Source: Elusimicrobiota bacterium (GTDB taxonomy: Bacteria > Elusimicrobiota > Elusimicrobia > UBA1565 > UBA9628). Taken from it: 6,814 bases of DNA. A program made the position numbers and the translations under genes. Below the pieces are notes generated by a model. That model searched no databases, was not told the origin of the DNA, and saw nothing but the letters and a program-made list of their open reading frames with translations. Shown piece after piece: positions 1 through 5,646 of this stretch. The DNA is taken from NCBI GenBank assembly GCA_016194625.1, contig JACQBB010000189.1:1-6814 (forward strand), written 5' to 3'. How positions within the stretch are numbered: the first letter of the stretch is position 1; the number at the start of each line of letters is the position of its first letter.

Positions 1-849
1 CTCGCGCGCGGCGATGCGGCCCTCGCCGTCCTTGCGCGGCACCAGGATCTGCGAGACGACGCCCTGCAGCGTGACGGCCAGCTGGACGCGGATCTGCGAC
101 TGCTGGTGCGGAGGGAAAACGTCGATGATGCGGTCGATCGTGGACGGGGAGTCCTGCGTGTGCAGCGTGCCGAAGCAGAGGTGGCCCGTCTCGGCGGCGG
201 TGATCGCGAGCTGGATCGTCTCCAGGTCGCGCATCTCGCCGACCAGGATGACGTCGGGGTCCTGGCGCAGCGCGGAGCGCAGGGCGGCGGTGAACGACTT
301 GGTGTTCTGGCCGACCTCGCGCTGGCGGAAGATGGACTTCTTGGACTCGTAGACGAACTCGATCGGGTCCTCGATGGTCAGGATGTGGTCGGAGTACTTC
401 TGGTTGATCAGCTCCATCAGCGCCGACAGCGTGGTGGACTTGCCCGAGCCCGTCGGGCCGGTGACGAGCACCAGGCCGCGCGGCAGGTCGGCCAGGTCCA
501 CGATGGACTTGGCCAGGCGCAGCTGCTCGGGGGTCGGGATCTTGGACGAGATGACGCGCATGACGGCCTCGACGCCGTTCTTCTGCAGCAGCACGTTCAC
601 GCGGAAGCGCGACAGGCCGGAGACGGCGAACGAGCAGTCGAGCTCCCAGTTCTCCTCGAACTTGGCGCGCTGCTCCTCGTACAGGATCGAGTAGATGAGC
701 CGCTTGGACTCCTCGCCGTTGATCTTCGGGAAGCCCGGGATCTCGGCGATCTCGCCGCTGACGCGCATCAGCGGCGGCTTGCCGATGACGAGATGGATGT
801 CGCTGGCGCCGGCTTGCACGGCGGCCTTCAGGACTTCGACGAGTTCCAT
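1..849 (-). CDS. pilT: Type IV pilus retraction ATPase PilT (3' end cut by window edge)
   Basis: Hexameric secretion-type ATPase at the cytoplasmic base of the type IV pilus. It powers pilus depolymerisation, giving twitching motility and DNA uptake. The frame is open for 283 codons from the ATG at 849 to the left edge, and the family is about 340-370 residues, so the C-terminal part is outside. Visible motifs: N-terminal PAS-like domain with GASDIHL near residue 15; Walker A GPTGSGKST at 131-139; Asp box TIEDPIE at 158-164; Walker B region RQDPDVILVGEMRD at 195-208; His box ETGHLCFGTLHT at 220-231. TIDRIIDVFPP just after the His box is typical of PilT/PilU and unlike PilB. The PilT signature AIRNLIRE would lie beyond the window, so PilU cannot be strictly excluded. 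AAGGAG seven bases upstream fixes the start. It is the third gene of a leftward operon, 16 bases after the LytR_C gene. Confidence 0.95.
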   Translation of the reverse strand, partial: MELVEVLKAAVQAGASDIHLVIGKPPLMRVSGEIAEIPGFPKINGEESKRLIYSILYEEQRAKFEENWELDCSFAVSGLSRFRVNVLLQKNGVEAVMRVISSKIPTPEQLRLAKSIVDLADLPRGLVLVTGPTGSGKSTTLSALMELINQKYSDHILTIEDPIEFVYESKKSIFRQREVGQNTKSFTAALRSALRQDPDVILVGEMRDLETIQLAITAAETGHLCFGTLHTQDSPSTIDRIIDVFPPHQQSQIRVQLAVTLQGVVSQILVPRKDGEGRIAARE

Positions 850-856
850 GGGGAGT

Positions 857-862
857 CTCCTT
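857..862 (-). promoter_or_regulatory. Ribosome binding site of pilT
   Basis: On the minus strand AAGGAG lies seven bases before the pilT ATG at 849. It is the only near-perfect Shine-Dalgarno sequence I see before a gene in this window. This shows that the organism uses anti-SD initiation for internal operon genes and suggests independent, strong translation of pilT. Confidence 0.8.
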
Positions 863-865
863 GGT

Positions 866-1837
866 TCACGGCTCCCGGCTCTCGCCGGGCCCGAACGACG
901 CGGCGCAGTCGGCGCCGAGGGAAACGGTGACGTCCACGACGCGCGTCGGGTCGACGCGCGTCGCGGCGCGCGCCGTCGGACAGCCGAGGGCGGCCAGGGT
1001 CTCGCCCGCGCGGCGGAAGTCGCCGACGCGGTCGTAGACCAGAGTGCGCTCGCGCGCGGGCTCGGTCGCCGTCGACAGCACGTCGACGCCCTTGAATCTG
1101 AGCATTTTCGCGGCGCGGGAGGCCAGGCCCGGGACGGGGGTCCCGTTGAGCACCTCGACCGTCGTCGCGCGCCCGTCGGCGGGGGGCGGCTCCGACGCCA
1201 GGAGGCGGCCCAGGAGGGCGGGGGCGTTCGCCTCGTCCGGCAGGCGCGCGGGGCGCAGGTCGGCCACGCGCACGCGCCGGGTCTCCAGCGCGAACAGCAG
1301 GGGGTCGAGCGCGGTCCGGTCGCCGGCGCGCAGGCCGCGCCAGGCGCGGCGGGCCAGCGCGGCCCAGGTCCGGGGGCGGCGGGCGCGGGCCTTCAGCTCG
1401 CGGGCGGCCCACACCGACGCCTCGTCCTCGGCGGCCAGCGGGGCGATCTCGACGGCCAGGCGCGCGGACACCGCGGGGACGGGCTCGGGCGAGAGCTCGC
1501 GCAGGCGCGCTTCGGCCAGGTCCTCGGCGGCGGCCGCGGCGGCGTCCAAGTCGCCGGTCGCCTTCAGCGCCTCCAGATACGCGCGGTCCAGGGTGCGGCG
1601 CTTCTCGAGCTTCAGGTCGCCGGGGGCGTGCAGGACGGTCAGCCGCCGCCCGACGGGGTCGTAGACCAGCAGGTGCAGGGACGGGACCGCGGCGGCCCCG
1701 CGCTCGCGCGCCTCCAGCCAGGCCAGCCAGGGCCGGCCGTCGCGCACGCGTCCGGCCAGCGTGGTCCCGGCTTCCAGGCGCGCGGTCGCCAGCGCGGCGG
1801 CGACCATCGCGGCGGCGAGCAGCCGCTCGACGGTCAC
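866..1837 (-). CDS. LytR C-terminal domain protein with degenerate LCP-like region
   Basis: Probable envelope protein of 323 residues with no assigned reaction. A short hydrophobic stretch at about residues 6-19 (LLAAAMVAAALATA) looks like a signal anchor. Residues about 53-93 (SLHLLVYDPVGRRLTVLHAPGD and following) resemble the start of a LytR-CpsA-Psr core, but the usual PRD is PGD (72-74), so a phosphate-binding arginine is missing there. Residues about 226-313 look like a LytR_C domain: VEVLNGTPVPGLA (227-239), a central FKGVDVLS, then VYDRVGD. Proteins of this type lie between the cytoplasm and the wall, so it may be non-catalytic and bind envelope polymer (inference). I chose the GTG at 1837 because it overlaps the upstream TGA as GTGA; an ATG at 1858 in the same frame would add seven residues and a 25-base overlap. 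No clear SD is seen for either start. pilT follows 16 bases downstream. Confidence 0.75.
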   Translation of the reverse strand: MTVERLLAAAMVAAALATARLEAGTTLAGRVRDGRPWLAWLEARERGAAAVPSLHLLVYDPVGRRLTVLHAPGDLKLEKRRTLDRAYLEALKATGDLDAAAAAAEDLAEARLRELSPEPVPAVSARLAVEIAPLAAEDEASVWAARELKARARRPRTWAALARRAWRGLRAGDRTALDPLLFALETRRVRVADLRPARLPDEANAPALLGRLLASEPPPADGRATTVEVLNGTPVPGLASRAAKMLRFKGVDVLSTATEPARERTLVYDRVGDFRRAGETLAALGCPTARAATRVDPTRVVDVTVSLGADCAASFGPGESREP

Positions 1838-2973
1838 CGCGCCGCGAGGGAATTCCATAGTTCGATGGTCAGCGGGTGCAGCCAGGCGCGGCGCGCCAGC
1901 GCGTGCGCCAGCTTGTCGGCCAGGCAGCGCTCGAACGCGGCGTCGAGGTCCGAGAACGCGAGCGCGCGCGTCTCGTCCGCGCCGGGATGGCCGCGGTCGG
2001 CCGAGCAGGCGTCGGCGACGTACAGGACCTTGTCGAGGCGGCTCATCTCCGGATCGCCGAGGGTGTGCTTGCGCACGGCCGACAGCACCGCGGGGTCGGT
2101 CACGCCGAACTCGCGGCGCGCCAGGTCCTCGGACACGTGCGCGTGCAGGAGCATCGGCTCGAGGGCCGCGGTCAGCGCGCCGTGGGGGACCTTCAGGCGG
2201 CGGCGGCGGACCTCCTCGGCCAGCGCAGGCGCGGGGAAGCGTCGGCCGGCGTCGTGGAGCAGGCCGGCCAGGCGCGCGGCGCCCGCGTCGGCGCCGTGGC
2301 GGCGCGCCAGCGCCTCGGCCAGCGCCGCGACGTTGAGCGTGTGCTCGTAGCGGCCGGGGTTCAGCGTGGCGCGCAGGCGGGCGAGCAGTCCGGTCCCGTA
2401 CAGGCCGAGCTTCTCGATGCCGCCGGCGACCTCGGGGACGAGCAGGTCCGCGCAGTCCTGGCCGAGCGCCAGCGCGGTCCGCAGCTCCGTCGAGGACGCG
2501 TCGGGGAAGCGGCCGGGCACGCGGCGGAACCAGCGCGGGACGGCGGCCGTCGCCCCGGGCCGGGCGCCGTACCACCAGCGCGCGAGCGTCTTCAGGCGCG
2601 CGGGGGACTTCCAGCGCGGGAAGCTCGCCGCGGCGTCCTGCCCGCAGACGAAGTGCAGCTCGCCGCGCGGGTCCAGCGCCTTGAGCCGGGACAGCGTGTC
2701 CACGGTGTAGCCCATGCGGCGCGCGTGGATCTCGGAGAGGTCGACGTGGGCGACGGAGCGCCAGCGGGACGGGAGCCGGTCGACGACGCCGAGACGCACC
2801 AGGGCCACGCGCTCCTCGGCCGACGCGGCCGGCTCGCCGGCCTTCAGGGGCGCGCGATAGGCGGGGACCACCAGGATCCGGTCCGGCCGGACCGCCTTCG
2901 CCGCGGCGAGCAGGAGCGCCGCGTGGCCGCGGTGCGGGGGATCGAAGGTGCCGCCGAAGACGAGCGTGCGCAT
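1834..2973 (-). CDS. nadD: Fused nicotinate-nucleotide adenylyltransferase (NadD) and YqeK-type HD hydrolase
   Basis: Bifunctional cytoplasmic protein of 379 residues. Residues about 1-195 are NadD, which joins ATP and nicotinate mononucleotide to form deamido-NAD: GGTFDPPHRGH at 7-17 (nucleotidyltransferase HxGH), GQDAAASFPRW at 111-121, and SSTELR at 160-165, the family's SSTxxR motif. Residues about 200-379 are a YqeK-like HD domain: H211 in RYEHTLNVA, H240-D241 in LLHDAGR, HTLGDPEMSRLDK at 303-315, then VADACSADR. YqeK proteins hydrolyse Ap4A symmetrically to two ADP. All metal-ligand positions I can recognise are kept, so both halves look active. NadD and YqeK are adjacent genes in Firmicutes and fused in some lineages. 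An in-frame ATG at 2982 would add MCA, but the ATG at 2973 gives the usual family start. No SD precedes either; see the TAGAAT element. First gene of the leftward operon. Confidence 0.93.
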   Translation of the reverse strand: MRTLVFGGTFDPPHRGHAALLLAAAKAVRPDRILVVPAYRAPLKAGEPAASAEERVALVRLGVVDRLPSRWRSVAHVDLSEIHARRMGYTVDTLSRLKALDPRGELHFVCGQDAAASFPRWKSPARLKTLARWWYGARPGATAAVPRWFRRVPGRFPDASSTELRTALALGQDCADLLVPEVAGGIEKLGLYGTGLLARLRATLNPGRYEHTLNVAALAEALARRHGADAGAARLAGLLHDAGRRFPAPALAEEVRRRRLKVPHGALTAALEPMLLHAHVSEDLARREFGVTDPAVLSAVRKHTLGDPEMSRLDKVLYVADACSADRGHPGADETRALAFSDLDAAFERCLADKLAHALARRAWLHPLTIELWNSLAAR

Positions 2974-2980
2974 CGCGCAC

Positions 2981-2986
2981 ATTCTA
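2981..2986 (-). promoter_or_regulatory. Putative -10 element of a leaderless nadD-yqeK transcript
   Basis: TAGAAT on the minus strand is followed by seven bases and the ATG at 2973, placing the expected transcription start on or beside the start codon. No Shine-Dalgarno sequence precedes the gene and no convincing -35 is seen 16-18 bases upstream. The upstream in-frame ATG at 2982 is partly made of the TAGAAT itself. The same spacing occurs before the dus gene. The promoter role is inferred. Confidence 0.5.
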
Positions 2987-3015
2987 GGAAATCGCGGGGC
3001 TCGACGGGGCGTTCC

Positions 3016-3045
3016 TTGACGGAGAGGGGCGATAAACGCGATGAT
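3016..3045 (+). promoter_or_regulatory. Putative promoter of the DUF1015 operon
   Basis: TTGACG at 3016-3021 (5 of 6 matches to TTGACA) is followed after 18 bases by GATGAT at 3040-3045 (4 of 6 to TATAAT). The ATG at 3051 comes five bases later, so transcription would start at or next to the start codon. A GGAGAGG at 3021-3027 is over 20 bases from the ATG, too far to be its ribosome binding site. GATAAA at 3031 is another -10 candidate but has no matching -35. Confidence 0.4.
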
Positions 3046-3050
3046 GCTCC

Positions 3051-4214
3051 ATGGCCGATGTCAGACCCTTCCGCGGCGTGCGCTACGCCGCGCCCTCGCT
3101 CGACGAGACGCTGTGCCCCCCTTACGACGTGATCGGACCCGAGCTCGCCCGCGAGCTCCGGCGCCGTCCCCGCAACGCCGTCTTCATCGAGCTGCCGCTG
3201 GGCGAGGGCGCCGCGCGCTACGGCAACGCCCGCAAGGTCTGGAAGAAGTGGACCGGCGACGGGACCTTGGTCCGCGACGCGAAGCCCGCGTTCTACGTCG
3301 TCGAGGAGACCTATAAGCTCGGCGGCCGCGCGCGCGTGCGCCGCGGCTTCCTGGCGGCCCTCGGCGCGACGCCGAAGGCGGCGAAGGCCATCATCCCGCA
3401 CGAGCGCACGCTCGCCAAGCCGAAGGCCGACCGCCTGCGCATGCTGAACACGCTGCGCGTGAACACCAGCCCGATCTTCGGCGTGTTCGCCGACCCGACG
3501 GCCGCCGCGCGCAAGGCGCTGGCCGCCGCCGCGAAGGGCCGGCCGATCGCGAAGGGCCGCTCGCACGCGGGCGTCGCCTACCGCGTCTGGCGCGCCGACG
3601 AGCCGCGGGCCGTCGCCGCGATACGCCGGGCGCTGGCGCCGCGGCCGATCCTGATCGCCGACGGCCACCACCGCTACTCGGTGAGCCGCGACCATCACGC
3701 GAAGACGCGCCTGCCCGGCTCCGACGCGGTGCTGTGCTACTTCGTCCCCGACGAGGACGCGGGCCTGGTCGTCCTGCCCACGCACCGCGTCGCGGCCAAG
3801 AGCCTGCGCGCGCGCGCCGAGTCTTTGGCCTCCCTCAAGAAGCTCGGCTCGCTCCCGGCGCTGGAGAAGTCCCTGGCCCGCGCGAAGGACCCGTACGCCT
3901 TCGGCCTCATCGAGGGCGGGTTCTGGCTGGGCACGCCCAAGTCCCCGAACGGCTGCCGCTCCGGCCTGGCCGTCGAGTGGCTGGGCGGGCATCTGCTCGG
4001 CGACACGCGCCCCGACGAGCTCAGCTACACGCCCGACGCGGCGCTCGCCGTGAAGAAGGCCAAGGCCGTCCGCGGCGCGGCCGTGCTGGTCAAGCCGTTC
4101 ACCGTCGCGCAGGTGCGCGCGGCCGCGCGCAAGGTCGGCCTGCTGCCGCAGAAGTCCACCTACTTCTTCCCGAAGATCGCCACCGGCCTGGTGTTCCGCC
4201 CGCTGGCGCCATGA
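3051..4214 (+). CDS. DUF1015 family protein
   Basis: Full-length member (387 residues; family about 400-430) of the widespread but biochemically undefined DUF1015 family. Family marks in order: start MADVRPFRGVRYA; CPPYDVI at 22-28; IIPHERT at 114-120; a TSPIFGVFAD segment near 139-148; ILIADGHHRY at 200-209, the most conserved block and a possible active site; LPTHR at 242-246; and the C-terminal KSTYFFPK...TGLVF at 368-382. No signal peptide or membrane segment is seen, so it should be cytoplasmic. The start matches the family exactly and needs no upstream extension. First gene of a plus-strand operon; its TGA overlaps the next ATG as ATGA (4211-4214), which suggests the product is needed together with the glycosyltransferase-like and dehydrogenase proteins. 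Reaction unknown; the dense His/Asp/Arg motifs suggest an enzyme (inference). Confidence 0.92.
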   Translation: MADVRPFRGVRYAAPSLDETLCPPYDVIGPELARELRRRPRNAVFIELPLGEGAARYGNARKVWKKWTGDGTLVRDAKPAFYVVEETYKLGGRARVRRGFLAALGATPKAAKAIIPHERTLAKPKADRLRMLNTLRVNTSPIFGVFADPTAAARKALAAAAKGRPIAKGRSHAGVAYRVWRADEPRAVAAIRRALAPRPILIADGHHRYSVSRDHHAKTRLPGSDAVLCYFVPDEDAGLVVLPTHRVAAKSLRARAESLASLKKLGSLPALEKSLARAKDPYAFGLIEGGFWLGTPKSPNGCRSGLAVEWLGGHLLGDTRPDELSYTPDAALAVKKAKAVRGAAVLVKPFTVAQVRAAARKVGLLPQKSTYFFPKIATGLVFRPLAP

Positions 4215-4768
4215 AGTTCTCGGTCATCGTCGCGGCGCACAACGAGGGGCCGCAGATCGCCTCCGCCCTCAAGCGCCTGCGCCAGATCTCCAAGACCAGC
4301 CCGATGGAGGTCGTCCTCGTCGACGGCGCGTCCGACGACGGGACCGCCGACCTCGCCGCCGACTGGGCCGACACGGTCCTGCGCCACCGGGAGAACAACC
4401 GCGGCGCGCAGTGGCACGCGGGCGCGGAGAAGGCGACCGGCGACCTCCTTTTCTTCCTGCGCGCCGACGCCCAGCCGCCGGGCAACTGGCAGCAGGCGCT
4501 GGAGCACTTCTGGCTGACCACCGCCGTGGACAAGGTCGCGGCGGTCGGCTTCACCGTGGACTACGGCGCGACCGCCGGCCTGCGCCTCTCCCGCCGCCTG
4601 CAGACCCGCGGCCGCCTGGTCCTCCTGAAGGAGCGCATCCACGCCGCCGCCCGCCGCGTGCGCGCGCAGGGCCCGCTCGGCTACGCCCTCAAGCGCGTCT
4701 GGGGCGAGACGCGCTACCGGATGGGCGCCAAGCCCGAGGAGCTGTTCCCGCCGCACGCGTCGCGATGA
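4211..4768 (+). CDS. Family 2 glycosyltransferase-like protein, apparently internally shortened
   Basis: 185 residues. The N-terminal half is a clear GT-A nucleotide-sugar fold: SVIVAAHNEG at 4-13, VVLVDGASDDGT at 34-45, NNRGAQWHAGAEKATGD at 62-78, and FFLRADAQPPGNW at 81-93. This order matches the rSAM/selenodomain-associated transferase 2 type (usually VDGGSTDGT, then FLHADT). In that family, of about 220-235 residues as I remember it, the second half carries a GDQ-x-LFVRR block and a PLMEDVEF block. Here the chain passes from VGFTVDY (112-118) almost directly to LSRRLQTRGRLVLL (126-139), which resembles the segment just after MED, and then continues to a normal family end (ARRVRAQG, YRMGAKPEELF). 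About 50 residues therefore seem to be missing in frame, including the expected base-carrying ED. Activity is doubtful. It starts by ATGA overlap with DUF1015, lacks an SD, and ends by ATGA overlap with the dehydrogenase. Confidence 0.8.
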   Translation: MKFSVIVAAHNEGPQIASALKRLRQISKTSPMEVVLVDGASDDGTADLAADWADTVLRHRENNRGAQWHAGAEKATGDLLFFLRADAQPPGNWQQALEHFWLTTAVDKVAAVGFTVDYGATAGLRLSRRLQTRGRLVLLKERIHAAARRVRAQGPLGYALKRVWGETRYRMGAKPEELFPPHASR

Positions 4769-5457
4769 AAGGCCGCGGCCCCGTCGTCCTGGTCACCGGC
4801 GGCAACCGCGGCATCGGCTTCGAGGCGAGCCGGGCGCTCGCCGCCAAAGGCGCCCGCGTCCTCCTCGGCTCGCGCAAGCACGCCGAAGGCGAGCGCGCCG
4901 CCAAGCTCCTCTCCAAGGTCGGCTCCGTCACCGCCGTCGCCTGCGACGTGGACTCGCCGGACTCGATCGCCGCTTTGAAGGCGCTCGTCGAGGGCGAGTT
5001 CGGCGCGCTCGACGTCCTCGTCAACAACGCCGGCATCTACACCCAGGACGGCGTCCTCAAGGCCTCCGAGTCCGAGGTCGCGCGCGTGCTCGGCACCAAC
5101 GTGCAGGGCGTCTGGCGCCTGTGCCGCGCCTTCGTCCCCGCGATGGCCGCGCGCAAGAAGGGCCGCGTGGTCAACGTCTCGTCGGGCATGGGCGCGCTCT
5201 CGTCGATGAGCGCCGGCTCGGCCGCCTACCGCGTGTCGAAGGCCGCGCTGAACGCGCTGACCCTCACGCTCGCCGACGAGGTCCGCGACTCCGGCGTCAC
5301 CGTGGTCTCGCTGTGCCCCGGCTGGGTCCGCACCGAGATGGGCGGCGCCAACGCGCCCCGCGACCCCGCCGACGCCGGCCGCGCCGTCGCCGACGCCGCG
5401 CTGTTCGACAACCGCACCGGCGCGTTCCTCCGCGACGGGAAACCCATCCCCTGGTAG
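4765..5457 (+). CDS. Short-chain dehydrogenase/reductase, carbonyl-reductase-like
   Basis: Cytoplasmic NAD(P)(H)-dependent oxidoreductase of 230 residues, a complete classical SDR. Motifs: cofactor loop TGGNRGIG at 11-18; SRK at 36-38 after the second strand, where a basic residue usually means NADP(H) preference; CDV at 60-62; NNAG at 87-90; TNVQG at 111-115 with the catalytic Asn112; NVSSG at 137-141 for the catalytic Ser; YRVSK with Tyr155 and Lys159; and CPGWVRTEM at 184-192. The GGNRGIG start and the C-terminal GAFLRDGKPIPW resemble the carbonyl reductase branch (CBR1/menthone-reductase-like). The substrate cannot be told from sequence. Last gene of the DUF1015 operon; its ATG overlaps the upstream TGA (ATGA, 4765-4768), so translational coupling is likely. 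It ends with TAG just before a palindrome-rich convergent intergenic region. Confidence 0.93.
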   Translation: MKGRGPVVLVTGGNRGIGFEASRALAAKGARVLLGSRKHAEGERAAKLLSKVGSVTAVACDVDSPDSIAALKALVEGEFGALDVLVNNAGIYTQDGVLKASESEVARVLGTNVQGVWRLCRAFVPAMAARKKGRVVNVSSGMGALSSMSAGSAAYRVSKAALNALTLTLADEVRDSGVTVVSLCPGWVRTEMGGANAPRDPADAGRAVADAALFDNRTGAFLRDGKPIPW

Positions 5458-5476
5458 GCCGCGCGCCGCCGCGGAC

Positions 5477-5494
5477 TTATCCACGCCATCCACA
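5477..5494 (+). repeat. Tandem DnaA-box-like sequences
   Basis: TTATCCACG (5477-5485) matches the DnaA box TTATNCACA at all but the last base. The next nine bases, CCATCCACA (5486-5494), match all but the first two. The two share ATCCAC in direct repeat with a nine-base period. Function is not established; a single weak pair is not an origin. Confidence 0.35.
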
Positions 5495-5496
5495 GG

Positions 5497-5520
5497 CGAA
5501 CTGGTGCCGGCACCAGTTCG
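5497..5520. repeat. Perfect 24-bp palindrome
   Basis: The half-site CGAACTGGTGCC is followed with no spacer by its exact reverse complement. As DNA it is a two-fold symmetric site suited to a dimeric protein; as RNA it would form a strong hairpin on either strand. It lies 40 bases after the dehydrogenase stop codon. Its half-site resembles that of the palindrome at 5539-5560 (shared CGA, CTG and TG/GC pattern). Confidence 0.9.
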
Positions 5521-5538
5521 TCGACGGGGATCACGGAA

Positions 5539-5560
5539 CGACTGTTGGCGCCAACAGTCG
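5539..5560. repeat. Perfect 22-bp palindrome
   Basis: The half-site CGACTGTTGGC is followed directly by its exact reverse complement. Its centre is 41 bp from the centre of the 24-bp palindrome, about four helical turns, so both would face the same side of the DNA. On the plus strand it is followed by GTTTCGG, too short a T-run for a classical terminator. Confidence 0.9.
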
Positions 5561-5606
5561 GTTTCGGATCCGTAAGGCGCCGTCGAACGGAAGGGTCGGA
5601 GCCTTT

Positions 5607-5626
5607 GACGGTGCATGCTTACCGTC
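5607..5626. repeat. Hairpin, 6-bp stem
   Basis: GACGGT (5607-5612) pairs with ACCGTC (5621-5626) around an eight-base loop that starts with GCATGC. Read on the minus strand, it lies just downstream of the dus stop codon, so it could contribute to ending that transcript, but no T-run follows. Confidence 0.5.
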
Positions 5627-5629
5627 GGA

Positions 5630-5642
5630 CGCGCTGAGCGCG
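5630..5642. repeat. Small GC hairpin after dus
   Basis: CGCGC (5630-5634) and GCGCG (5638-5642) enclose the loop TGA. It sits five bases past the dus stop codon on the minus strand. Such short GC stems are common by chance in GC-rich DNA, so only its position makes it worth noting. Confidence 0.35.
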
Positions 5643-5646
5643 GAGG

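Larger units (their letters stand above)
2974..3050. other. Divergent intergenic region between the two operons
   Basis: 77 bases separate the nadD-yqeK ATG (minus) from the DUF1015 ATG (plus). The spacer must drive both operons. It holds a TAGAAT on the minus strand and a TTGACG/GATGAT pair on the plus strand. I see no palindromic operator in it and no room for a long leader RNA. Confidence 0.7.
5458..5646. other. Convergent, palindrome-rich intergenic region
   Basis: 189 bases between the end of the dehydrogenase (plus) and the end of dus (minus). No coding frame is convincing. The region contains, in order, a tandem DnaA-box-like pair, a perfect 24-bp palindrome, a perfect 22-bp palindrome, the 8-bp palindrome CGGATCCG (5565-5572), a two-tier stem (AAGGC 5574-5578 with GCCTT 5601-5605, enclosing CCGT/ACGG at 5580-5590), and hairpins at 5607-5626 and 5630-5642. 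By eye it is less GC-rich than its neighbours. None of the hairpins is followed by a T-run on either strand, so no classical intrinsic terminator is present, though the hairpins could still end transcription from both sides. Confidence 0.75.

Noticed and set aside
106..930. Long plus-strand frame antisense to pilT
   Set aside because: The opposite strand encodes a textbook PilT with all ATPase motifs; the antisense translation is low complexity with no domain.
866..2980. A 704-codon minus-strand frame that would fuse the LytR_C protein to a long Arg/Pro/Ala-rich N-terminus
   Set aside because: The upstream half is a frame-shifted shadow of nadD-yqeK with no recognisable domain. Only the part after 1837 or 1858 is real; few stop codons in GC-rich DNA explain the open frame.
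695..3132. Long plus-strand frames across the nadD-LytR_C region
   Set aside because: Antisense to clearly homologous genes, rich in Arg/Gly/Ala and without family motifs.
2844..3992. Minus-strand frame covering the divergent promoter region and the DUF1015 gene
   Set aside because: It would run antisense through a full-length DUF1015 protein and across the promoter spacer, and its translation is low complexity.
5477..5560. Replication origin
   Set aside because: Only two imperfect DnaA-like boxes, no AT-rich unwinding region, and no dnaA, dnaN or gyrB nearby.
5497..5560. CRISPR repeats or integron attC sites
   Set aside because: The two palindromes differ in sequence and length, there are only two, and no cas or integrase gene is present.
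5539..5564. Classical intrinsic terminator at the 22-bp palindrome
   Set aside because: Only TTT follows the hairpin on the plus strand and no T-run follows on the minus strand, so the canonical form is not met.
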